The notes under the pieces are model-generated. The model saw nothing but the letters and a program-made list of their open reading frames with translations. It did no database searches and was not told the DNA's origin. The position numbers were made by a program, and so were the translations under genes. A DNA stretch of 64,000 bases from Atrina japonica (lineage: Eukaryota; Mollusca; Bivalvia; Pterioida; Pinnidae), in the NCBI GenBank assembly GCA_030159075.1, contig BROG01000108.1, positions 614,001-678,000 of the forward strand. Direction: 5' to 3'. Shown in pieces: positions 22,590 to 33,875 of the stretch. Position 1 is the stretch's first letter. Each line of letters begins with the position of its first letter.

Positions 22590-24215
22590 GATGATCTAAT
22601 TAATTTTAATGTAAATTTGTATTTTTCTTTTCTCTTTGCAGATTCGCATCATTTTCTGGGCATCAAATATTACTCAGACCGTATATCCAAAGATATAAAA
22701 CAAATTCACATAGTTCTCTACATTGTGTAATTTTTAAAAGAGTATTAGCTTTGTTTAATGTACAATAACAAATATGAGCTATACACAGGCATAAATAATC
22801 TTATATACCTAATAGTAATGTTAAAATAATGCATTGGAAGTGAAGACATAGTAATTGCCAATATGGATTTCCCAAGCCATTTTTACAAAACATATAGAAC
22901 TGTTATGCCTGTGTATATTTTATTCTCGTTATTATATATCAATCTAAGTAGTAAAAAAACAATGATATATATAGACAAAAACCAAAAAAAAAAAAACAAA
23001 AACAAAGTTAATGCCCCTTTAAAACGGAAAGTAGACTTTGGTCTCTTATGTAGAATTATAAGAAGGATGATTTTTTCATCTGTTAAGATAATGTAGGTAT
23101 GTTTAACAAATGATTACCAAAGAAAACAAGAGAAAAAAAAACACATACGAGTACACAAAAATAAAACTAAGATCCTAACTGCGAAATTCTGAGAAAGAGC
23201 AAATTTGAATTATTTATGACCTGTTGTGTTGTTTCTCACGCTATTTTGTAAGTGTGTATGAAACCGGATTTAGGCGCTGATGGAACGATAAAAACTGTAA
23301 TAAAATTGCATACAACAGGACATCCTGCCCCTCAGAATGCAAATAAAAGCGGAGAACAATATTCGAAAATAAATTCATAACATCGCAATTCGTAAGATGC
23401 ATATCTAAACGTATCCTTCCTTTACAAGCTGCAAATAACGTGTATCAAATTTCAAACTGACATTGAATTTTAATTAAGAGATTCGTGGAATTTGGATTTC
23501 TCTATCTTAAATATGTCACAATACCCCCTCACACATCCTCTACGACATACATAAAATATCATAAATATATTACCAAAGTTATAATGCTCATTCCAACATC
23601 AGTTGAGTTCCAATTTTAAAAATATTTTCGAAAGGGAAAGTGGTATAATAACATGTTATCAGAAGTAAAATTGAAGAAGTACCAATCGATAATCAAAACT
23701 CAAGTCCATTGTAACACGACGACTTAGATGTGTAAATATTTACATACCGACTGCAATTCCCTTCATTGCAAGTATAGATATAGCGATATATTGTATATTC
23801 TGGTAAATGCAGTCACGTGCCCCGAGTATTAGGAGAAGATGGAATATAACTACTTAGAAACGGGAAGTTGGTGATATTGAAATTGAAATCGTCGCGTTTG
23901 TCATTAAGGGATGTGTGAAATTGACCGTCCTTTCCAATCGACAGGAGTAGCAGTTGTGTTGCTCTCTGTCGTCTCATTGATCTCTAGCTCAACAGGATAT
24001 ATGTTGCCGAGGTAATTCTGAAATTCTGAATTATTTATGGACAGATCATCGTCAATATATCTGTCAGTAAAATTGAACCGTAAAATGTGAGATTGAATTA
24101 GTATATTTTGTGAAATAAAATACCCTTTTTGCTATTTACTCCTTGATATTGTATTGTTTCACGGTTATGGCTGAGTTTGCATTGCTTTAGTTTACATATC
24201 TGATTTTTTTTATTA
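22590..24215. other. Intergenic, no gene recognised
   Basis: AT-rich sequence with a piece of the 'agtcagcatcccc' repeat family (23660-23720) and a segment at 23735-23840 that recurs inverted at 35820-35930. Open frames are short and unconvincing. Confidence 0.45.
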
Positions 24216-24217
24216 AG

Positions 24218-24361
24218 TTTGCCAGTTCAGATGCGGAAGGTCGATTGTCTCTTTCCGGGTACTGTTTTGTAACCGAGTTCTCTCATCCACCAATAAAAAC
24301 TGGCCGCCACCATATGACCGGAAAACTTTATTGAGTGTGGCGTAAAATACCATTCAAGCAA
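24218..24361 (+). repeat. SINE tail fragment
   Basis: 'ggcggccaccatatgac'-type body and 'gagtgtggcgtaaaa' end, without the tRNA-like head. Same family as 22332-22585. Confidence 0.75.
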
Positions 24362-24384
24362 ATAGAGTCGACCCTCGGTATTAA

Positions 24385-24545
24385 GACCACCAAACTGACT
24401 GAAGTGGTTTTATTAGTGAGGTGGTCTCTTAAGTGAGGGGCAGGACTTACTTAATATAATGGAACCTCTGCATTAAGGCCATTAAAATGACTGACTCAAA
24501 GTGTTCTTATTAGTGAGGTGGTATCTTATGTAAGGGGCAGAACTT
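24385..24545. repeat. 'gaccacc / gtggtct' repeat, two units
   Basis: Units of the form 'tggaacctc.gcattaagacca', 'caaactgactgaa', 'gtggtcttattagtgaggtg', 'aagtgaggggcaggactta'. More units follow at 25340-25720, and relatives are at 31085, 37250, 57245 and 57768. Confidence 0.8.
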
Positions 24546-24548
24546 AAT

Positions 24549-25342
24549 ACTGTAGATTGTTTTTTTTTATCGCGTGTACCACATTTCGCGAGGTCATCTT
24601 CCTTTCTCTTTTCGCGAATATCTGAATTTGCGTTCATAAACTAGAACACATTTGAATTCCCCGACCTCTACGAATGTAACGTGTCGATCGTATCACGAAC
24701 GCAGGTTTTTTTTTTAGTAAGAGTTCTGTTCCTTCGATGTTTGCAGTTGTTTTATGTCCCCTCGATCATCGATGTTTGTATTGTTTTATTTTTCATTGAG
24801 TATTTTGCGATATACCTAGGCTATTTATATATAAATAGGTGATTTCTAATGTCATTGTCCGTGAGGATGATTATTTATTTTGTTTCAGTCTAAAACGTCC
24901 ACGGGTTGTAAGATCTAGTTGTAAAGCCGTTATGCAATTAGAGTCAATCACAAACATCCGGGTATGCGCATTGACTATCACTGCAAAACGGCCTTACGAT
25001 AAGATCTACAATCTCGCATGGACACTGCAGAAAAGAAACAAGTAAATCATCGTCCTCACGGACAGTGATACCGGCGAAATATCATTTAATCAACAAATAC
25101 ATTCTGTGAAATCGGGAGAAACAAAACTAAAACAATGGATGGATAAAAGAATGGGGGACTAATGGGCGATTAAAACATGTACGCAGTAGAAGCAACATAT
25201 ATGCCTGTATACATCTTATTCGCGAAAATTAGGCAATAATTGTGTATAAAATTACCCGATGAATTTGAATTCGCGTACGAAGTGTCTCGCAGATTAACGC
25301 AAAATTAAATTTCACGCGGAATAAAAGTAATCTACAGTATAG
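24549..25342. repeat. Nested inverted-repeat element (~790 bp)
   Basis: The outer ends are tactgtagatt (left) and aatctacagta (right), with 'ttcgcg' motifs near both. Inside lies a second inverted pair, cattgtccgtgaggatgatt (24853-24872) and its complement near 25045-25065. The frame at 24839-25045 lies between the inner arms and matches nothing recognised. Confidence 0.6.
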
Positions 25343-25720
25343 TGGAACCTCGGTATTAAGAAAATCAAACTGACTTAATCAAAGTGGTTTTATTAGTGAG
25401 GTGATCTCTAATGTGGGGGACAGAACTTATACAGTGGGACCTCAGCATTTAGACCACCAAACTGACTGACTCAATGTAGTCTTATTACTGAGATGATCTC
25501 TGAATTGTCGGGCAGGACTTACTTAATACAGTATAACCTCGGCATTAAGATCATCAAACTGACTGAATCAAAGTGGTCTTATCAGTGAGTGGTCTCTTAA
25601 ATGAGGAGCTGGAACTGACTCAAAGTGGTCTTATTAGTGAGATTATCTCTTAAGTGAGGGGCAGGACTTACTTAATATAGTGGAACCTCAGCATTATAAA
25701 GCACCAAACTGACTGAATCT
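25340..25720. repeat. 'gaccacc / gtggtct' tandem repeat, about four units
   Basis: Units of roughly 90-100 bp, as at 24385-24545, interrupted there by the 790-bp element, so the element appears to have inserted into this array. Confidence 0.75.
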
Positions 25721-25784
25721 CTGAAATTTATTCTCGCTAAAATCTTCAGCTATAACAGTTGTAAGGAAAAAAACTGACAAATAC

Positions 25785-25903
25785 GATAGGTCGGTGGTCT
25801 CTTCCCGGGTATTATGTTGTAACAGGGTTCTCTCCCCTACTAATAAAATTGGCTGCCACCATATAACTAAACACTGTTGTAACCCCCCCCAAAAAAAATA
25901 AAC

Positions 25904-25936
<33 letters not shown>

Positions 25937-25943
25937 ATAACAA

Positions 25944-25980
<37 letters not shown>
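25785..25980 (+). repeat. SINE fragment followed by poly-A and (AAT)n
   Basis: SINE body 'ggtcggtggtctcttcccgg' to 'ggctgccaccatataact', then a poly-A-rich tract (25890-25933) and AAT repeats (25934-25977). Confidence 0.8.
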
Positions 25981-26429
25981 TAACGCTAAATTTGCGTCCT
26001 GCTAAAAATCCACATATACGGGACATTATTTTTAATATACATGAAACTTTCTCATCAATTAAACTGTCTATAGATGTAAAACAAAAAGTTGAAAAGACGA
26101 ATCACTGTTCACGCTATTAGTTCATCTGAAAGTATAATGTATGTACAACATAATTATCAAACGTAGATGAATGAAAAGACAAATCAATGCAAAAAGTATT
26201 ACTGAAATATAATATTTAAACTTAAAGTAAACCGAACGAATGAGAGCTAAATTCATTTCGAATGTCAAGCGGAATTTCTACAACCGTAATATGGTATGTA
26301 AAGTTATTATTGATTATTTCATTAACTTAAATTTAAAGAGGGATGTTGAGAAATATTAAGTAAGACAATATTTTATCTTTTATCTAACAAGAATTTATTA
26401 ATGTGGTTAATTGTCTGCTATATAGATAA

Positions 26430-26435
<6 letters not shown>

Positions 26436-26500
<65 letters not shown>

Positions 26501-26554
26501 ATATGCATATGCTGGTTGGTGCTACTCTGCATTATGAGCTATAAACCCCTCTCC

Positions 26555-26599
<45 letters not shown>

Positions 26600-26632
26600 T
26601 ATAGTATATATATATATATATATATATATATG
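26436..26632. repeat. (TA)n microsatellites
   Basis: Two long TA tracts (about 26436-26504 and 26558-26630) separated by about 55 bp of unique sequence. Confidence 0.95.
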
Positions 26633-27179
26633 CTATTTGTACATGCATACGACACCGGACCTGACCTTATTTTCACAATGAATATATATAGGGATATAAA
26701 AACATTTAATTCTGGGTATATCTAAGTAGTAAAAACATAGCAAATACACCTTCAAAGTCATTCCTCGTGTCGATCTGTAGATCTTTCTCAGTTTTTAACG
26801 AAATGGTTAAGAAAAATAACATTTATATACGAGCTGACAGTGATGTAGTGTATATTCAAACCAAATGTGTCAGAATGTATTTAAGTTTATGAGTACTCTA
26901 AAGTAAACTCAAATTAATCTTCGAGGCTAATATTTTAGGCTGTCTTTACTATTGTAAAGTCATTTATGTCGGTGAGTTCTGCGTGTTATCTATCATATAA
27001 CTCATTCTCGAATGTTAAACATATTGAAATGAAATTTTACAAACACAGACCACGCTCTCTTTACTATCTTGAAGTCATGGTAGTAGTTTACACTCCACTA
27101 CTTTCCGAGGTGACGTGCCACACCTGTTTGCCATTCTTGGTAACTGAACATTTATATGCATAAGGCACCTTGCCTCTAG

Positions 27180-27335
27180 TCTCGCTGAAACCTGCGCTGA
27201 TTTTGTGAAAAAGTTTATCATTTTACCTGCAGAAGTCGGTGGTCTCTCTCCCCGATACTCTGTAAAAGGGTTCTCCCCACCACAAAAAATAGCCGACATC
27301 ATATGAATGACTAGTTTGAGTGTGGTGTAAAACAA
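27180..27335 (+). repeat. SINE fragment
   Basis: Part of the tRNA-derived head ('aaacctgcgctgattttgtg') and the body to 'gagtgtggtgtaaaac'. It ends about 230 bp upstream of PLA2 gene 3. Confidence 0.75.
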
Positions 27336-27563
27336 AATGCAAATTTAAATTTAAATTGAAAAATGCATAATGCCAACCCTTAGACTTACTTCATTCCCTT
27401 TTTTGCTTTGGATTACACATCGCTCTGCTTTTAAACTTCTGTATATATGCTTCAATCTTTAACTCTAAAGGGCACTGGGTATATGTCTTTTTTTTATTCT
27501 TCTATCCATTCTACATTTGGATTAATATTTATGTTACAAAAAATTCTATGTGTCAATTTTTAG

Positions 27564-27740
27564 ATGATCTTGTCGGAATCCAGTCTTCTTGTGATGCTAG
27601 TGGCAGTTTCATCAGTAGTCACACAGAACTGCGATATTAATCCAGTCGTTGACGGATGTTCCACACCTTTTCATCTAAATTATTGGTACAAGGATCATTT
27701 TCGTTTCTCGTGTAATAGACATGATATTTGCTACGCTTGT
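27564..27740 (+). CDS. PLA2 gene 3, first recognised coding exon
   Basis: 59 codons ending CYAC at the donor GTAAGT. The ATG is immediately preceded by an in-frame TAG that is itself part of a likely splice acceptor. Five cysteines; catalytic His-Asp at residues 53-54. Confidence 0.85.
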
Positions 27741-28835
27741 GTAAGTACATCTCTTCAGAGAATATTCTAATGTCCTTGCAGTTTCATATTTTATATTTAT
27801 ACCATTTTAATCTTTATCTTCAATGTCAAAATATTGATCATTTACATGTTGGCGGTTTCACGTAATATTTATTATAAAAAAATTATCGATGGTTTCTCTT
27901 TATTTTTTCAAAATCCATATACTTCAGGAAATTTATTTTTCTCTGTCTCCAAATTACCTTATCGTTTCACTGTTGATTCCATCATATTTCAAGAATGATT
28001 AAAATATACGTACATAGATATGATTGATACAAAACAACTTTTAAAAATAAAATATTATTATAAATTTTCTAAAATTACCATAACACGTTGCCTCGCATTT
28101 TTCCTTACTGTCATAAATCGCCAAAACTTTATCTTAATCCTTAGTGATGATAAGGCGAAAATTTTGTGTTATATTAAAATAATAATAAAAAGAAACTGTA
28201 TTAAATATAGAATAATAATTTTCGTTTAAAAGTCTTGGGCTTAGTTATTTTTCATGTTCCAGAAATCATAACAGCGATCAAAATACAAAATGTATAGCAT
28301 TATCCTTCCGTTGTTCACACTGCACAAATGTGTTGTAGTCATTACACGTAATTAGAATTTCGTCAAAGTATATAGGACAAATCCAACGCAAAGCAATGAA
28401 GCAGATAAAAAAATAAAGTCGACGACATCCAAATCCAACGCTTTCACGCAAACTATCGTGCACTTGTTGTTGAAAAATCGGTGATTTGACAAAAATAAAA
28501 CTTAATCTGTTTTCAAAGTTAGTAGCCAATGCAAACACTAAACCCATATTGCACAGAAAACGCCTGTTATAGTTTTGTATTATTAGATACTTTTTAATCA
28601 AACAACTAACGTTTTTTCTTTTTCTTTTTAGGGTGTACGATACGGTCTGTCTAGACTCCATTGTGACAATGTTTTTCTTCGAAATATGCGAATGGCGTGT
28701 GGAATTTCCCATGTGTGTCATTGGTTTGCATTGTATCGCTATTATCAATTTGTCAGATTGCTTGGTTTCTTCACTTATAAAATAATACCAGACATATTTT
28801 GTGGTGAGCCATGGGTACATCAATGCCTGTACTGA
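27564..28835 (+). CDS. Secreted phospholipase A2, conodipine-like, gene 3 (divergent, plus strand)
   Basis: Exon A 27564-27740 and exon B 28632-28835 flank an 891-bp intron with donor GTAAGT and acceptor TTTTAG, in phase 0. The product is 126 residues. The N-terminus is hydrophobic (LLVMLVAVSSVV), giving a signal peptide. It is followed by DGCSTPF, a YKDHF segment, SCNRHDICYAC with the catalytic His-Asp, and in exon B LSRLHCDNVFLRNMRMAC. Ten cysteines occur in the same order as in genes 1 and 2, but the rest is strongly diverged and the C-terminal third is hydrophobic instead of basic. The ATG directly follows an acceptor-like TTTTTAG, in the position where genes 1 and 2 have ATA. An upstream non-coding or two-codon exon is therefore likely, but none was found. 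AATAAA starts at the base after the stop codon. Confidence 0.85.
28632..28835 (+). CDS. PLA2 gene 3, last exon
   Basis: The acceptor is a T-rich tract ending TTTTTAG at 28631. The exon has 67 codons and a TGA stop at 28833-28835, with five cysteines. It aligns with exon 3 of genes 1 and 2 by the CD.. and ..M...C positions. Confidence 0.85.
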   Translation, partial: GVRYGLSRLHCDNVFLRNMRMACGISHVCHWFALYRYYQFVRLLGFFTYKIIPDIFCGEPWVHQCLY

Positions 28836-28841
28836 AATAAA
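28836..28841 (+). terminator. Polyadenylation signal of PLA2 gene 3
   Basis: AATAAA beginning at the base right after the TGA stop, implying a 3' UTR of only a few tens of bases. Confidence 0.5.
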
Positions 28842-28899
28842 GTATATGTTCCTATGCATTCTATGTTCTATAATTGACAAAAAGTATATCTAGGTAAGA

Positions 28900-30240
28900 G
28901 AAATTGACCACAGCAACTGATAGTATCATACCAATCAGGATGTCAAAGATATAGCTAAAAATACAAAATTAAATGCTCAGGATGACCTTGTCTATCAAGA
29001 AAATTTGAAGAATACATCAGTTGAGCTTATATTCCGAAATAGAAAGTGGTATGATACAAGGGCAATTACTCTCTCTCTCTCTCTCTGAATTCAGATACCA
29101 TAGTATAAATCAATAGAATGTCCAGGACATAGATACAAATCCGGTAAAAATGGACAAACACGGACCTCTGGAAACCAAGAGGTGGGATCAGGTGCCATGG
29201 AGGAGTAAGCATCCCCTGTCGACCGGTCACACCCGCCGTTAGTCCACAGTTAAGTCCAATGAAATACGTGAGGAGTGTATTCTCGTCACAATTGGTACAG
29301 ACGTCTCAACAACCGCCGACGAAAAAGCAACTCAACATTTCACTTAGTGAAACAGAGTAGTCGCAAACAAAAATATAATATGTAATGAGATTATGAGTCT
29401 TTCTTCAATGGGGTCAATTTGGTTTTAGATACACATATACATAATTTTATCATATTTGCATAATTTGCGTACATTTATTTCTTTATTAATTGCATTAGTT
29501 ACATAGAAACATTCAATTCGTTTTAAGTATCACAGAAAATTCGCAGATAGATTCCTTTCGTGGATCTCGTATGTGTTTGCGATAATTCAATTTTGATGCT
29601 GTTTTAGACCAGTAGGCGTTCGGGGAAAACACATTTCACACTATTTGAACTCATTAAAATGTCGCAGATTTTCATAACATTCAGATATATAAATCATTAC
29701 GCACAATATTGCAGACAGATGTACTCAAAATGCATACAATTATAAGTAATAAAATATTTAGATACATGCTTCGTGATAACTATCAATCATTTCTTTTGAA
29801 GTTTGACTCGTTTGTTAACAATATACATGTGCTTTAAAGCGATATAAACTGTCAAGATGATTATTTTTGTTCCCTGACATATAGTCGAGAATATGATAAA
29901 ATGTGTTCAAATACATTATCAAACACGTGAAACGCTGTAAAAGACCTTCTTTTCGACGTTATTTGTTTTATTAGAATTTAAGTTTTCCCGCACCTTAAAA
30001 ATCAAGCTGTATTTCCGTATGCAATGATATTTCAGATAAACTCTTTCGCCATATCAAATGTACTTCGTAATTCGGTCCTTTACGCGCTATGACTATGTTA
30101 AAGTCGGCCTATTTTTATGTGCTTTATTTATTAAATTATGAATTTTTTCCGATCTTTATTGTTACCCTGAATGCTGACATTGACAGAATCAAAACAATAT
30201 AACTGTGAAAAGTATGCGTGACTCATGTTTTACAATCGTG
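28900..30240. other. Intergenic, no gene recognised
   Basis: Includes a member of the 'agtaagcatcccctgt' repeat family (29030-29260). The rest is AT-rich, with no convincing frame. Confidence 0.5.
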
Positions 30241-30530
30241 CCGCCATGTCCGGTGGAGTTGGACAGTTCATGGTCATATGTGTCAAGACTGATAAAGCCG
30301 AGAATGCGATGGGACGAGTTTAAAATGGGTCGAGATAACCCGATATAACCGGCACGTGGACGAATGTTTTGAAACGACGAAAAAGACATACTTGGCCTGA
30401 TTTAGGTATGAAATGATGTTGTACGAAAATAAACGCAAAGGGTAATAAGAATAGAATGTATATTAACTGCAAATAGCACGTGTTTATTGGTCACTCGTTA
30501 ATCTTCGTAAAATATACGGAAAGTTAATTT
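30240..30530 (+). repeat. Dispersed repeat carrying a decayed reading-frame end, copy 1
   Basis: Matches 56710-56970. The shared part encodes, with frameshifts here, a peptide ending in R-K-R-x-T-x-P-D-L-G-x-K and a stop, and then common 3' sequence ('gggtaataa', 'caaatagcac'). Confidence 0.6.
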
Positions 30531-30582
30531 GCAATACTCAAAGTATGGCGGACAAAAATAACTGAAATTACAGGTTACGTAA

Positions 30583-30604
30583 TTTCACACACACACACAC
30601 ACAC

Positions 30605-30692
<88 letters not shown>
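30583..30692. repeat. (CA)n(TA)n compound microsatellite
   Basis: CA tract 30583-30604, then about 87 bp of TA. Confidence 0.97.
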
Positions 30693-30695
<3 letters not shown>

Positions 30696-31084
30696 AACAC
30701 CATTTATATGGATCAATTAAGACACCTGCTAAAGGAGTTATCTGTGAAATTCACCTAATCACCTGTATATTTTTTTAAAATAATATTTAAATCAGTTGAT
30801 TTAACACCGATAAATAAGAATAAATTATGCAGATGAATGAGCATTACAAACAGAAAATAAAACTTGACGATATTTACATTATGAATAAGATATTATAATG
30901 GCATGCATTTTCATTTCTTGTAATGAATTTCATTTCATTTCAAAGAAATAGATACATTCAGTACAACATATGATATACTGGATATGACGATAACAACGGT
31001 AAATAAAATGATATAATGTTAAGATAGCACATGCAGTTACTTTAAATATTCAGCTACAATAAAATATATCTTAATATATATGTA

Positions 31085-31245
31085 CAGTGAGACTTGTATA
31101 TAATATATATGTCTTTATAGGAAGGTGGTTTTATACAGAGATTGATATGTACACAAATGGTCCAGTTGGGGACAGCAAAAAGCGGACTTTATGACCAGGT
31201 GGTCTTTATTCACAGGTGGTCGCTAAAGCAGGAATTACTGTATTT
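31085..31245. repeat. 'gaccacc / gtggtct' element
   Basis: From 'tacagtgagacttgtatata' to 'ggtggtcgctaaagcagg...attactgta'. The ends are inverted copies of each other; close relative of 57768-57930. Confidence 0.7.
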
Positions 31246-31817
31246 ACAAGAAATTATACAATAACCCTTGCATACAATGAGAAGCATATCATGACGTCGC
31301 ATATTCATGTTTCAATGGGACTGATTCATGTACCACATGATAACCAGCTACTATATCCAATAGTGATAGAACGTAACTCTACGTAATCTTCCAGCTAAAA
31401 TGACGTTAATAGCGCGGGATATCGTCTTCTTGTGTCATGCCAATACTAATAGAAACAATAGACCCACACAAACGTTATCGGGTATCACGTTGTACATGAA
31501 TTAGTCCCATTATTATTGATTTTCAGAGGTCCGTGTTTGTCCAATTTTTACCAGATTCGTATCTATATCTTGAACATCCTAGAGATTTATACTTTGGTAT
31601 ATGAGATTCTTTAAATGTAAATGATAAAAGAGAAGTATCTTACTCCTTGTCATTTACTCATTTTCAGATTGACTGAGTACACAATTTCGTCGCATTCTCA
31701 TTTTCGATCTACCAAAATTTGAAAGTAAAATCAAGTAAACGTTATAAATAATACATAGGTAAACCTATGGAGAGGGCGAAGGCATTCAACACTGACAACA
31801 GTTTTACATGTTCAGTT

Positions 31818-31885
31818 AATCCCTTTGGGGATTCCGTCGTGTTGCCCCCAGCCGGGGTCAACACGACGGAATCCCCAATGGGATT
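31818..31885. repeat. GC-rich hairpin
   Basis: Left arm 31819-31844 and right arm 31859-31884 pair over about 25 positions, 18 of them without a break (ggggattccgtcgtgttg). The top is short and itself G/C-complementary. It is strikingly GC-rich for this region and has no tandem neighbour. Confidence 0.8.
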
Positions 31886-31989
31886 TATATTCAGTGTTTT
31901 ATCACGTAAATGTCCCGGTCATTCCCTTATTGTTTTAAATAAAATATTTAGTGGCTGACTGTTTCCTTGGTGCTAAAACTTAAATAGAA

Positions 31990-32660
31990 TCTATGTGGTA
32001 TTTATTAGTCATGAATTAAATGCACAAATATGTTTTTATGCTATATATTTTTCTCTATGCCAGCATATCCATCATTTCGTGCAGTTCACATTACCAGAAT
32101 AATGAAGGCGCTACGTGATCACGTTCGATGTACAACCCTAGTCGTTATGGCCTAGTCTCGGTCTACAAAACGTTTCTTAGCGTGGGAGTTTATTACATTG
32201 TTTGCAATGCGTGACTTTGCATTTCCGACATTTTGTTTATGTCACACGCAAATTCCCGATGTGAGCAAATTTTTTCCATTAGTAGTACGGGTCCCCGGAT
32301 GTTGTAGGAATAAAAAATGTGAGCTTCTCTACAAATATGAGGGCTTCGCCCTGTAATATGATTTTGAGCAAAAGAAATCAGTACATTTTTCACGGTTATA
32401 ATTGTCAAGCTTTTGTTTCTTGGTCTTCCATGAGTAATAGATGAGTTTTCATTAAAACGATCTCGACTTTATTTTCCACGCTTTCATCAATCACTTTCTT
32501 AAGTACAGAAGTATCAAAGGTAACTTATATAATTTATGTATGTTCATTACAATATTTATCAATTGATATGCAGGTTAAAATACGTGTGACTTGTCGATGT
32601 AATAATGATAAAAGCATTTGTCAAGATTCTTTATTCTCCTTTACCAGTTAGTACAGTGAT
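31990..32660. other. Intergenic, nothing recognised
   Basis: AT-rich sequence with short open frames only. Confidence 0.45.
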
Positions 32661-32669
32661 TTGAATCTG

Positions 32670-33030
32670 TTAATGTTGTTTTACGCCACACCAAACAATT
32701 GCCCAGTCAAATGATCGGCGGTGAGTTTGTCAGTGGTAGAGGCGAGAACCCGATTGCAACGAATCTGGGCGTAGATCACAAGACTGGTAACCCGAATAAC
32801 CCAGTCGTTATTCACAGGGCAGCTGAACGAGTTTTAACACATAATTCGCTCAAGCCCACTGGAGGGACTTTGACCGGAAGAGGGCGCTGTAATCATTCAA
32901 ATTGGTAATCTGGCAAACTTTCAGTTTTTTTCAGTTCTGTGGTGGCGACCAATGGTGGAGGAGAGCACCCAGTTACAATTTACACAGGAAGAGACCCCCG
33001 GCCTTCCGCAAGTAAACTCGCAACTTTACT
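32670..33030 (-). repeat. SINE fragments, minus orientation
   Basis: Two partial bodies ('ttttacgccacaccaaac', 32670-32745, and 'ggtggcgaccaatggtggag' to 'ccttccgcaagtaaactcg', 32935-33030) separated by about 190 bp. The open frame at 32699-32908 runs through this element and is not a gene. Confidence 0.65.
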
Positions 33031-33669
33031 TTTTAATTAAATTGGTGACGTTATTTCCTGAAATAAACAATGATTCATAAAGGTATGGATACTGAATAAA
33101 CAGATGATACCGGTATTCCCATTTCGCAATAAAATTTGATTAGCTGAACACATGAAGTGGGTATAAGGCAGCCAGGATCTTGCTGTAAAACTGAATGATA
33201 TATATTTACATTTCCTCTTTTTTCCGGTTTCCATAGTATACAATCAAAAAATGATATTTTATCAAATTTCATAAAATTTCATCCATATTTTTTCTTCCAT
33301 AAAGTATTTCTGATCAGTAAATAATATATCATGCATTACAGTATTCTATATTTTCTATCCCCTGTTGTGACGCGTTGAAGGTAAAATGAACTATAACATC
33401 TACAAACGCACTTTAATTTGTCATTTTGTCATTTTCTAGCTTTTAATTTGATATTTTAAAATATTTTGAAATATATTGTTGCTATGGAGTGTTCTTGTTG
33501 TTAAGAATATCTGATACTACTTCATTTAGCGGTGTATCACAGCAAATATAATGCAATAATAGCAAGTCAGATTATACTGAAAAACTATAAGCTTGCTATG
33601 AAAATATGTTGTTGCTACGCGGGTTTCTTGTTGCTAAGATAATAAACACGCACCAAGTCTGAGAGAATC

Positions 33670-33844
33670 AGTATTACAGATTTACCATATCACTAGTTTC
33701 TTTCAAAATGATACGAAAAAAAGACATTAAACCTTAATTCCATTTAGTATTTCCGGGAGGAAAAAAGAATTACTTCTCAAGTCACATCGCTGTTCAGCTG
33801 TTACGTCATATGAAAAACTCCCCCGCAAAGTCAATTATATATCT

Positions 33845-33875
<31 letters not shown>

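Noticed and set aside
25694..26026. 110-codon minus-strand frame with a poly-Leu/poly-Phe stretch resembling a membrane segment
   Set aside because: The hydrophobic run is the translation of AAT and A repeats next to a SINE fragment.
28278..28880. 200-codon open frame on the minus strand, the longest in the window
   Set aside because: It lies antisense across the last exon and intron of PLA2 gene 3, shows no recognisable domain, and its composition follows AT-rich intron DNA. The plus-strand exon has splice sites and a conserved cysteine frame.
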